Assembly (NCBI GenBank): GCA_964615195.1
Contig: CAZTNG010000032.1
Location: 1 to 21,832 of the forward strand
Origin: HGM20899 sp964615195
GTDB lineage: Bacteria > Pseudomonadota > Gammaproteobacteria > Enterobacterales > Succinivibrionaceae
Direction: 5' to 3'
Length of the DNA stretch: 21,832 nt
The notes below the pieces were generated by a model. The model was not told where the DNA came from, did no database searches, and worked only from the letters and a program-made list of their open reading frames with translations. A program made the translations under genes and the position numbers. Below, in pieces: positions 15,285 through 21,832 of the stretch. Numbering within the stretch: the stretch's first letter is position 1; the number at the start of each line of letters is the position of its first letter.

Positions 15285-16010
15285 ATGGCTGAAGAATTAG
15301 CAGATACAAAACAAACTATAGCCGAGAGATTTCGTGGCTTTTACCCTGTTGTATTAGATGTTGAAACAGCAGGTTTTAATCCTCAAACTGACGCACTTCT
15401 TGAATTTGCCGCTATAACATTAAAGTTTGATGAAAACGGCAACTTAGTGAAGAACAATAGTTATCACTATGATGTAGAACCATTTCATGGAGCTAATATT
15501 GTACAAGCAAATATAGATTTCATAGGAATAAACCCTTTTGATCCAGAAAGAAAAGCTACTAACGAAAAAACAAGTCTTATTGAATTTTTTAAAGCGATAT
15601 CAAAGGAAGTGAAAGCCGCAGGTTGCAAACGAGCAATTCTCGTTGGACACAATGGACATTTTGATTATAGTTTTATTAAAGCTGCAACTGACCGCATAGC
15701 TTATAAAAGATCACCATTCCATCCTTTTAGCGTAATTGATACTGCATCTCTATGTGCACTAATGTTAGGTCAAACAGTTTTAAGCATTTCATGTCGAACT
15801 GTAGGCATAGAATTTGATGATTTACAAGCTCATGGAGCGATGTACGATACCGATCGTGAATGCGAACTCTTTTGCTATTTAGTAAATAGATTAAAAGATC
15901 TAAAAGGTTGGCCACTTACCCCAGACATGGCTCAGGCTGCAATTACAGCAAATGAGACCACAAGTTATGGAAGAGTTAAAGCTCAAACAACAGAGGTTGA
16001 AAATTCATAA
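15285..16010 (+). CDS. rnt: Ribonuclease T (DEDDh 3'-5' exoribonuclease)
   Basis: RNase T trims the 3' ends of tRNA and other stable RNAs and acts as a homodimer. The 241-residue product has the complete DEDDh active site: D25 and E27 in VVLDVETAGF, D127 in GHNGHFD, H183 in QAHGAMYD and D188. These fall two residues later than in E. coli RNase T. The N-terminal ERFRGFYPVV also matches and supports the start, although the ribosome-binding site is weak (AAGA). The tail after about 215 is longer than in E. coli and looks disordered. It diverges from motY and is followed by a good terminator and then sodB. In many relatives grxD lies between rnt and sodB; it is absent here. Confidence 0.96.
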   Translation: MAEELADTKQTIAERFRGFYPVVLDVETAGFNPQTDALLEFAAITLKFDENGNLVKNNSYHYDVEPFHGANIVQANIDFIGINPFDPERKATNEKTSLIEFFKAISKEVKAAGCKRAILVGHNGHFDYSFIKAATDRIAYKRSPFHPFSVIDTASLCALMLGQTVLSISCRTVGIEFDDLQAHGAMYDTDRECELFCYLVNRLKDLKGWPLTPDMAQAAITANETTSYGRVKAQTTEVENS

Positions 16011-16063
16011 AGAATATAATATAAATTTATTATATTAATTTTTTTAATTAAAACTAATTACAC

Positions 16064-16098
16064 AAAAATATGGTTAACATCTAATTAACCATATTTTT
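16064..16098 (+). terminator. Terminator of rnt
   Basis: A perfect 14-bp stem, AAAAATATGGTTAA (16064-16077) with TTAACCATATTTTT (16085-16098), closes a 7-base loop and ends in five T. It could act on both strands. Confidence 0.85.
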
Positions 16099-16390
16099 CG
16101 AATATTTAATTACGTCTTAGAAAAAAGCTTATATTGAATTGAATCTAATGTTATTAAATTCCTAACAATTATTTGTAACATTTACGCAAATATCTACCAA
16201 ATTAGTGAACTTAAAAGATATGTATATACACAATTTGTAAAAAATTTTTATAGTTTCTTTTTATTAAATAATGAATATTACAACTACAATAATACTCAAT
16301 GTAATTTATAAAATATTCAATTTTTTTAGATACAAGAAATATAATATACCACCTTCTTTTTTAAACTGTATTTCCGTACAAAAAACACCA
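16099..16390. other. AT-rich stretch without recognisable genes
   Basis: Between the rnt terminator and the sodB promoter I see no coding frame with support, no RNA gene and no repeat of note. The bases are almost entirely A and T. Confidence 0.5.
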
Positions 16391-16419
16391 TTGCTAATGC
16401 TTATTTCATAACATATAAT
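16391..16419 (+). promoter_or_regulatory. Sigma-70-type promoter of sodB
   Basis: TTGCTA (16391-16396), a 17-bp spacer and a perfect TATAAT (16414-16419) lie 84 bases ahead of the sodB ATG. No Fur box was recognised over it. Confidence 0.75.
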
Positions 16420-16431
16420 GAATATATGGAT

Positions 16432-16473
16432 TGTTTTTTAAGGAATTATTAAATTGTAATTTCCTAAAAAACA
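16432..16473 (+). promoter_or_regulatory. Stem-loop at the 5' end of the sodB leader
   Basis: TGTTTTTT and AGGAA (16432-16445, one bulged A) pair with TTCCT and AAAAAACA (16461-16473); TTA/TAA can extend into the loop. It would start about six bases after the predicted transcription start. It is followed by 29 bases containing the Shine-Dalgarno GGGAG, so it is a leader structure, not a terminator. Confidence 0.5.
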
Positions 16474-16502
16474 GTCATTTATTAGAACGGGAGAAACTTA
16501 CT

Positions 16503-17087
16503 ATGGCTCTTTATCTACCTAAACTTAAATATGAACTTGATGCCTTGGAACCTTTTTTATCTCAACGCACCATGAATTTTCATTACAATAAGCATCTTCA
16601 AGGCTATATCAATACAGCTAACACATTAACAAAAGATACAGAATTTGCAAACAAGTCTGCACGTAACATGGTGTTAACTGCTATAGGTCCTATATACAAT
16701 AATGCTGCACAAGCTTTTAATCATGAATTTTTCTTCAACTGCTTATGTCCTATGAAAAAGACAACACTAATTTCTGCAAATATGGGAAACTTTATCAATG
16801 AAACATTTGAATCATTTGATAAATTTAAAGAATCTTTTATCCAAAGTGCTGTTTCTAATTTCGGATCAGGTTGGACTTGGCTTGTACAAAATCCTAGCAC
16901 ACATAAATTGCAAATAATAAATACATCTAATGCAGGAAATCCTATTACTGATGGTATGCAAATATTACTATGTATTGACGTATGGGAACACGCATACTAC
17001 TTAGACTATCAGAATGCTCGTAAAGATTATGTCACAGCGTTCTTTGACTACATTGATTGGAAGTTTGTTGAAAGCAACCTCCTATAA
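16503..17087 (+). CDS. sodB: Iron superoxide dismutase
   Basis: SodB converts superoxide to oxygen and hydrogen peroxide in the cytosol. The 194-residue product is collinear with E. coli SodB (193). Metal ligands are H27, H74, D159 and H163, the last two within DVWEHAYYLDYQNAR. The active-site tyrosine Y35 and Q70 in YNNAAQ are present, and A144 in TSNAG rather than Gln marks the Fe type. FGSGWTWL is conserved. The start is ATG 16503, with GGGAGA eight bases upstream; an open frame from TTG 16431 is rejected because it begins inside the leader hairpin and adds nothing homologous. For an organism that looks anaerobic this is a defence against transient oxygen. Confidence 0.95.
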   Translation: MALYLPKLKYELDALEPFLSQRTMNFHYNKHLQGYINTANTLTKDTEFANKSARNMVLTAIGPIYNNAAQAFNHEFFFNCLCPMKKTTLISANMGNFINETFESFDKFKESFIQSAVSNFGSGWTWLVQNPSTHKLQIINTSNAGNPITDGMQILLCIDVWEHAYYLDYQNARKDYVTAFFDYIDWKFVESNLL

Positions 17088-17113
17088 TTAGTTATTTATT
17101 GTTACGCAGATGC

Positions 17114-17161
17114 AGCAACTTTTTGGATTATAATTATATCTATTAAAGTTGCTACTTTTTA
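17114..17161 (+). terminator. Terminator of sodB
   Basis: AGCAACTTT (17114-17122) pairs perfectly with AAAGTTGCT (17145-17153) over a 22-base loop, followed by AC and a T-run. The rest of the gap to metG shows only an orphan consensus -35 box (TTGACA, 17214-17219) without a matching -10. Confidence 0.7.
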
Positions 17162-17370
17162 CCATCGTTATACAATTCGTGAAAATTCCCTTATATAAAA
17201 AATAATAGAAACATTGACAAAACAATTTATACAAAACTCCTTCAAACCTCTTTACGATATTATGTTATAGGACCTTCCTTTAGCTTTAAGTAATAAGCAA
17301 TTTCTGATAGAATAACAACTATTAATTTTATGACAGCTTATTCTTAGAAAAAAATGGAGTTTTAATTTCC

Positions 17371-19422
17371 ATGTCTGCAAAACAAAACACCCTTTTAGTG
17401 ACCTGCGCATTACCTTATGCAAACGGATCAATTCATTTAGGTCATATGCTTGAGCATATTCAAGCTGATATTTATGTACGTTTTCAACGAATGCTAGGAC
17501 GCAAAGTATTCTTTGTTTGTGCCGATGATCAGCACGGTAGCCCTATCATGCTTAAAGCACGTCAACTTAATAAAACTCCAGAAGAAATGATTGCTGAAGT
17601 TGAAATTGAACACAAAACAGATTTTGCCGGATTTAATATAAGCTATGATAACTACTATCGTACCAACTCACCTGAAAATAAAGAAATTGCTACTAGTATT
17701 TACAAAGCATTACGTGAAAAGAATTTCATCAAAACTCGTAAAATTTCTCAATTATTTGACCCAGTGCAAAATATGTTTTTGCCTGATCGCTTTGTAAAAG
17801 GAACATGTCCAAAATGTAAAGCTGCGGATCAGTATGGAGACAACTGTGAAGTTTGCGGAGCGACATATTCTCCAACAGAATTAATTAATCCATATTCTGC
17901 AATATCTGGTGCTACCCCTGTATTAAAAGATTCAGAACATTATTTCTTTGATCTACCACAATTTGAAGTTTTTCTAAAAAATTGGATCTCATCAGGGACT
18001 GTTCCTGATGAAATGGCAAATAAATTAAAGGAATGGTTTGAATCAGGTTTACAACAATGGGACATCAGTAGAGATGCTCCATATTTTGGCTTCCAAATTC
18101 CTGATAGTGATAATAAATATTTCTACGTTTGGTTAGATGCTCCAGTTGGCTATATGGCTTCCTTCAAAAATCTTTTTGATCATATAGGTGAGGATTTCGA
18201 CAGCCATTTCAATAAAAATTCAGATAGCGAGTTATGTCATTTTATAGGTAAAGACATTCTGTATTTTCATACTCTATTTTGGCCGGCTACACTTGAAGGT
18301 GCGGGATACAGGACTCCATCAAAGGTATATGTACATGGATACGTTACTGTAAATGGTGCAAAAATGAGTAAGTCTAAGGGTACCTTTATTAAAGCATCAA
18401 CCTATTTAAAACACTTCAACCCTGAATGCTTACGTTATTATTATGCATCAAAAATGAATGCAAAAATTGACGATTTAGATTTAAACCTAGAAGATTTTGT
18501 GGCAAAAGTTAATTCTGATGTAGTAAATAAACTTGTTAACCTAGCGTCAAGAACTGCAGGATTTATAACCAAATTATTTGATGGGAAACTTGCAACTACT
18601 GTAGATCAAGAACTTCTAGCTCAATTTACAGCTCCAAAGGATACTATTACTCAAGCTTACACTAATCGTGAATATGGCAAAGTTATTCGTGAAGTAATGA
18701 ATTTAGCAGATATTGCTAATCGTTATGTAGATGAAAAAGCACCATGGGTGGCAGCTAAAGATTCAGAACGCCGTGAAGAACTTCATCAAACATGTACAAT
18801 GGCATTGAATTTTTACAAAATACTTGTTGGTTATATAGCTCCAATAATGCCAAAGCTTGCAGAACAAAGTGCGGAATTCCTCAATATTAAACTATCATGG
18901 GATAATGTGACTGATGCTATAACAGGTACAGAAATTAATAAATTCAAAGCCTTATTCAGTAGAATTGACCACAAAGAAATCGAAGCAATGATTGCTGATT
19001 CTAAACAAGATCTTTTACAAGCTTCCAATAACGAAACTAAAAAATCTGAGAAAAAATCTGAAAAAAAACACGAAGTTGAAGAAGCTCCAAAGGAAATCAC
19101 AATAGACGATTTCTGTAAGGTTGATCTTCGAGCTGCAAAAGTTCTTAAATGTGAAGAAGTAGCAGAATCTAAAAAACTTCTTCGTTTTGAACTTGATTTA
19201 GGAAACGGAGAAACTAGACAAGTATTCTCAGGTATAAAATCAGCCTACGGGGATCCTGCAGCTTTAGTCGGTCGTTTTGTAATTATGGTTTATAACCTTG
19301 CTCCAAGAAAAATGAAATTTGGCATGTCAGAAGGCATGATCCTTTCAGCCGGTAAAGGTGATAAAGATATTTACCTATTAAGCGCAGATTCAGGTGTTCA
19401 ACCTGGTGATAAAGTAATGTAA
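17371..19422 (+). CDS. metG: Methionyl-tRNA synthetase with C-terminal tRNA-binding domain
   Basis: MetRS charges tRNA-Met with methionine, for both initiation and elongation. The 683-residue class Ia enzyme has the HIGH-type motif HLGH (22-25), the zinc knuckle C146-C149-C159-C162, the KMSKS motif (331-335), the anticodon-binding helical domain (about 390-550), a lysine- and glutamate-rich linker (about 555-572) and an EMAPII/Trbp111-like dimerisation and tRNA-binding domain (about 575-683, with DLRAAKVL and PRKMKFGMSEGMIL). Length and layout match E. coli MetRS (677). GGAG lies 11 bases before the ATG, rather far. The gene appears monocistronic, with a GC-rich hairpin after it. Confidence 0.98.
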   Translation: MSAKQNTLLVTCALPYANGSIHLGHMLEHIQADIYVRFQRMLGRKVFFVCADDQHGSPIMLKARQLNKTPEEMIAEVEIEHKTDFAGFNISYDNYYRTNSPENKEIATSIYKALREKNFIKTRKISQLFDPVQNMFLPDRFVKGTCPKCKAADQYGDNCEVCGATYSPTELINPYSAISGATPVLKDSEHYFFDLPQFEVFLKNWISSGTVPDEMANKLKEWFESGLQQWDISRDAPYFGFQIPDSDNKYFYVWLDAPVGYMASFKNLFDHIGEDFDSHFNKNSDSELCHFIGKDILYFHTLFWPATLEGAGYRTPSKVYVHGYVTVNGAKMSKSKGTFIKASTYLKHFNPECLRYYYASKMNAKIDDLDLNLEDFVAKVNSDVVNKLVNLASRTAGFITKLFDGKLATTVDQELLAQFTAPKDTITQAYTNREYGKVIREVMNLADIANRYVDEKAPWVAAKDSERREELHQTCTMALNFYKILVGYIAPIMPKLAEQSAEFLNIKLSWDNVTDAITGTEINKFKALFSRIDHKEIEAMIADSKQDLLQASNNETKKSEKKSEKKHEVEEAPKEITIDDFCKVDLRAAKVLKCEEVAESKKLLRFELDLGNGETRQVFSGIKSAYGDPAALVGRFVIMVYNLAPRKMKFGMSEGMILSAGKGDKDIYLLSADSGVQPGDKVM

Positions 19423-19442
19423 TATATTACTTCATTTAAAGA

Positions 19443-19473
19443 ACGCTGCATTTTTATTTATATAATGCAGCGT
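19443..19473 (+). terminator. Terminator-like hairpin after metG
   Basis: ACGCTGCAT (19443-19451) pairs perfectly with ATGCAGCGT (19465-19473) over 13 bases. The run-out CTTAATT is only weakly T-rich. Confidence 0.6.
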
Positions 19474-19586
19474 CTTAATTCCATGAAAAGTTTTATTATT
19501 ATAATGATAAACTCTGTCTTAAAATTCTACGAATATTTTAGCCTAAGCATCATTAACATTTAAAAATATATGATAAACTTAGAACC

Positions 19587-19622
19587 AATAATTTAGAAAT
19601 TATTATCAACAAAGCTTATATA
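19587..19622 (+). promoter_or_regulatory. Candidate promoter with overlapping operator of the KfrA-like pair
   Basis: An 18-bp dyad, AATAATTT-AG-AAATTATT (19587-19604), covers a possible -35 box TAGAAA (19594-19599). TATATA (19617-19622) follows at 17-bp spacing. The arrangement suggests repression, possibly by one of the two encoded DNA-binding proteins. Confidence 0.4.
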
Positions 19623-19649
19623 AATCATGTATATTAGTAAAGAGATATT

Positions 19650-20261
19650 ATGGCCTCACTAACTGAATCTGAAGTAATGGGAGTAGTAGCTGAGCTTACA
19701 GCCAAAGGTGAAAAACTCAGTCTTAATCGCATTAGAGAACTTTTAGGTCATGGATCTTATTCCACTATAAAAAATATACTTCGAGCTAATGGTATTGAAA
19801 CCACACGCACTTCACTAGCTGATAACAATGAAGAATTGCGAGATCCGTTGTTCATTGCCATATTACATGATCTTCAAGAGAAAATTATAAAAACAAGACT
19901 AAATTGCGAATTACTAGAAGAGCAACTTACAATTACTAAACATACTAAATTTATTGAGAATTTACTACTAAGAGAAACGTTAATAAAAATAATAGTAATG
20001 CATTTAACTACAAATAATCCTCTTCGAACATTTTGCTATGATTCTGGTATATCAAATATTATAGGAAACAATCACCAAGAATATACAAGTAACCTAATTG
20101 CGCAAATGAAAAATATGATTTTAGATGATTTATTAAACTTTGCGCAAACTGTAAATAGTGCTGAATTTGTTGGTGGTAATGATAGTCTAGAAGCTATGCA
20201 AAGAATGCTAAAAGATTTAAAAAATAGGAATAATGGTAATGTCCAAGCTTACAGATACTGA
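19650..20261 (+). CDS. KfrA-N-like DNA-binding protein, first of a tandem pair
   Basis: The 203-residue product starts with a KfrA-type N-terminal helix-turn-helix (about 3-48): LTESEVMGVVAELTAKG, then LSLNRIRELLGHGSYSTIKN. Such domains occur in plasmid KfrA proteins and related chromosomal regulators and bind DNA as autorepressors. The rest is mostly helical (75-115 amphipathic) without a domain I recognise. The next gene begins inside its last 23 bases and encodes a paralogous N-terminus, so the pair is probably translationally coupled and may form a heteromer. A dyad overlaps its likely promoter. The ribosome-binding site is weak (AGAG). Its biological role is unknown. Confidence 0.7.
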   Translation: MASLTESEVMGVVAELTAKGEKLSLNRIRELLGHGSYSTIKNILRANGIETTRTSLADNNEELRDPLFIAILHDLQEKIIKTRLNCELLEEQLTITKHTKFIENLLLRETLIKIIVMHLTTNNPLRTFCYDSGISNIIGNNHQEYTSNLIAQMKNMILDDLLNFAQTVNSAEFVGGNDSLEAMQRMLKDLKNRNNGNVQAYRY

Positions 20262-20751
20262 AATTGATGCTGCAATTGCAAGTTTAACAGCTAAAGGTAT
20301 AAACATTACAACAATAAATTTGCGTAAGGAACTAAAAACAGGATCATTTAGTTCAATACAAAATATTTTAAGACAAAGAGGCTTTTTAGATACACCAAAT
20401 AAAGAAGTGCATAACAGCATTCCTCAAAATAATATAAATGAACTATTAGCTAATGCAAAAAATGATTTAGCATTATTGCAAAAAAAAGAATATTTTTTAA
20501 AACAAAAAGTTAAAACTGTAAAACAAGAAATTACAGAACCTTTAGCGTCAGCTAATGCTGTTTTAGAACATTACATAAAAAGAATAATTAAAGATGGCAT
20601 GGTGCCAGATATTCCATTGGACCTAATAAAACTTTTAGAACTTTACATGGATAATACAAAACTAGAGTTAATCAATCACGAAGGATCTTATTACACGGAT
20701 GTTGCAACAAAACTAGCTCGTATTCTTCTGCTTTCTAAAGATCTTAATTAA
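20239..20751 (+). CDS. KfrA-N-like DNA-binding protein, second of a tandem pair
   Basis: The 170-residue product repeats the N-terminal domain of the previous gene (LTDTEIDAAIASLTAKG, then LRKELKTGSFSSIQNILRQRGF), with identical residues at many of the same positions. The C-terminal part is different: a predicted coiled coil at about 68-105 (NDLALLQKKEYFLKQKVKTV) and a helical tail. I chose ATG 20239, nine bases after AGGA; an in-frame ATG at 20233 is only three bases from it. The gene overlaps the preceding one by 23 bases and ends 12 bases before the convergent patatin gene, with no clear terminator between. Function is unknown beyond likely DNA binding. Confidence 0.7.
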   Translation: MSKLTDTEIDAAIASLTAKGINITTINLRKELKTGSFSSIQNILRQRGFLDTPNKEVHNSIPQNNINELLANAKNDLALLQKKEYFLKQKVKTVKQEITEPLASANAVLEHYIKRIIKDGMVPDIPLDLIKLLELYMDNTKLELINHEGSYYTDVATKLARILLLSKDLN

Positions 20752-20763
20752 TCAACAATACCA

Positions 20764-21690
20764 TTATTTTTTTGGGGTTAAACCTAAAAACTTCATAATA
20801 TCATAGTGTCTAAGGGAATAATAAGCATCAGCTTCTGCTTGCATCTCATCAATAGCATCTGGATCATCTAAAGGTAACACTCTTGATGTTGTACACTCTA
20901 ATTCTAATAAATTTTCAGCACCAATTAATTCTGAAACCATATCGTTAACAGATCTTCTATGTAAATAAAATATAGTATCCATCAATTTTAAACCATTCCA
21001 ATTCCCAAACAATCCCCAATGTTGATTTGGCTTATAGGTGTAAACATCTTTTGCATGCCCACAGCCAATAGATACTACACGTATATTTTCAAATGGGATA
21101 CCTAAATCACAATGAGCTCGCATCACAGCAATGAGTGTAGGATTATTAGCAAACAAACCACCATCACAATAGAGGGAACCACCTCTTTTTATTGGCTTAA
21201 AAAATATTGGAGCTGCACAGGAACACATAGTCGCAGTAGATAACTTAACATCATTATTTTGAGCATTGATATTAGTAAAAACTGATGTTTTATTTTCACT
21301 TAAATTTGTATATGGCACCACTAAATATGGCTTCAAATCTGCAAAAGTTGCATCCTTAAGTACAATCTTAAAATGTTTTTCTAAAACATTATTGTCATAC
21401 ATACTATCACGAGTAATACGTGCAAACTTTTGAAGAGCATCCAAAGTTGTAAGCTTATTCTTTTTAAAAATTAATGGGCCTATTCTTTTATACAAAGATA
21501 TTAAATCAGTGGCACTCATGCCATAAGCCATTGCAGTTGCTACAATTGATCCAGTACTTGTTCCAGCAAACATGTCAAAAACATTACCCACATTGCCTTC
21601 AACATATTTTTCAATCATAGCCAAAATTTCAGAAGGAAGAACTCCTTTTAAAGCACCACCATCACAAGATAAAATAGTAAATTTTGACAT
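20764..21690 (-). CDS. Patatin-like phospholipase, CapV-like
   Basis: Patatin-fold enzymes hydrolyse lipid acyl esters with a Ser-Asp dyad. The 308-residue product has the oxyanion-hole motif DGGALKG (10-16), the nucleophile S45 in GTSTGS and the catalytic D176 in YCDGGLFANNP. It lacks a signal peptide and membrane segments, so it should act from the cytosol on membranes. Its short form and its ILSCDGG...GVLP start resemble the CBASS effector CapV, which is activated by cyclic nucleotides. No CD-NTase gene is visible: the downstream neighbour is convergent, and the upstream side leaves the window after 140 bases. It could equally be a housekeeping or stand-alone lipase. A strong Shine-Dalgarno AAGGAG precedes the ATG. 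Confidence 0.9.
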   Translation of the reverse strand: MSKFTILSCDGGALKGVLPSEILAMIEKYVEGNVGNVFDMFAGTSTGSIVATAMAYGMSATDLISLYKRIGPLIFKKNKLTTLDALQKFARITRDSMYDNNVLEKHFKIVLKDATFADLKPYLVVPYTNLSENKTSVFTNINAQNNDVKLSTATMCSCAAPIFFKPIKRGGSLYCDGGLFANNPTLIAVMRAHCDLGIPFENIRVVSIGCGHAKDVYTYKPNQHWGLFGNWNGLKLMDTIFYLHRRSVNDMVSELIGAENLLELECTTSRVLPLDDPDAIDEMQAEADAYYSLRHYDIMKFLGLTPKK

Positions 21691-21778
21691 TTGTATCTCC
21701 TTTTGGATAACACTAAAAATAATGTCATATAAATAATTTTGTTAAACTAATATTTGAGAAAAGAACAACATTCAAAAG

Positions 21779-21816
21779 GGGATGCGGTCAAAATCCTGGA
21801 CATTTTCCATCATCCC
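21779..21816. repeat. Structured, compositionally distinct segment at the right edge
   Basis: GGGATG (21779-21784) pairs with CATCCC (21811-21816), and AAAAT (21790-21794) with ATTTT (21802-21806) inside it. The last 55 bases are visibly richer in G and C than the flanking intergenic DNA. It may be the end of a mobile element or a terminator of a gene beyond the window; I could not identify it. Confidence 0.35.
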
Positions 21817-21832
21817 AAACTGAGCCTATATT

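Noticed and set aside
16431..16502. Upstream extension of sodB from TTG 16431
   Set aside because: It begins in the leader hairpin just after the predicted transcription start; the ATG at 16503 has a good Shine-Dalgarno and matches the SodB N-terminus.
17214..17242. metG promoter with TTGACA at 17214
   Set aside because: The -35 is perfect but no acceptable -10 lies at 15-19 bp.
20233..20238. ATG 20233 as start of the second KfrA-like gene
   Set aside because: It is only three bases from AGGA; ATG 20239 has proper spacing and aligns with the start of the paralogue.
1..21832. CRISPR arrays, tRNA or rRNA genes, complete insertion sequences
   Set aside because: No regularly spaced repeats, no cloverleaf-like segments in the intergenic regions and no transposase or integrase frames were seen.

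Overview
The window is strongly AT-rich chromosomal DNA that looks like a gammaproteobacterium with a polar flagellum. Trigger factor, ClpP, ClpX and Lon all occur in the order seen in gammaproteobacteria. RNase T, Fe-superoxide dismutase and a MetRS with a C-terminal tRNA-binding domain are all of the E. coli type. MotY is a part of sodium-driven polar flagellar motors that E. coli lacks. Together with the low GC content this suggests an Aeromonadales or Succinivibrionaceae-like anaerobe. That placement is an inference from gene content only.

Layout. At the left edge lies the tail of a + strand gene, probably a membrane protein, sharing a terminator with lon. Positions 155-4983 carry lon, clpX and clpP on the - strand (cytosolic proteolysis). 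Positions 5260-10055 hold an accessory block where tig and clpP would normally be neighbours: a divergent DXS-like synthase, a MalY/PatB-type PLP enzyme, a DUF3737 beta-helix protein (all -) and a divergent MerR-family regulator gene (+) that carries a one-base frameshift. tig follows at 10170-11462 (-). Next come a cytosolic GH84 O-GlcNAcase-like enzyme and lemA (both +), motY (-) divergent from rnt (+), then sodB and metG (+). The right end has two overlapping KfrA-N-like DNA-binding genes (+) converging on a patatin-like phospholipase (-).

Most genes look like single transcription units, with Rho-independent terminators after lon, dxs-like, patB, DUF3737, tig, lemA, motY, rnt, sodB and metG. 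clpP-clpX and the KfrA-like pair look co-transcribed.

The most interesting signal is in the accessory block. The promoters of the DUF3737 gene and the DXS-like gene both have a TTGACT -35 box and an unusually long 19-bp spacer. Each spacer region contains the same near-palindrome, 12 of 13 bases identical. This is the hallmark of MerR-activated promoters, so the block looks like a small MerR regulon whose regulator sits inside it, although the regulator is frameshifted in this sequence. The DXS-like enzyme also lacks one of the two arginines that bind the acceptor phosphate in canonical DXS, so its substrate may differ. No CRISPR array, tRNA, rRNA or complete mobile element was seen.
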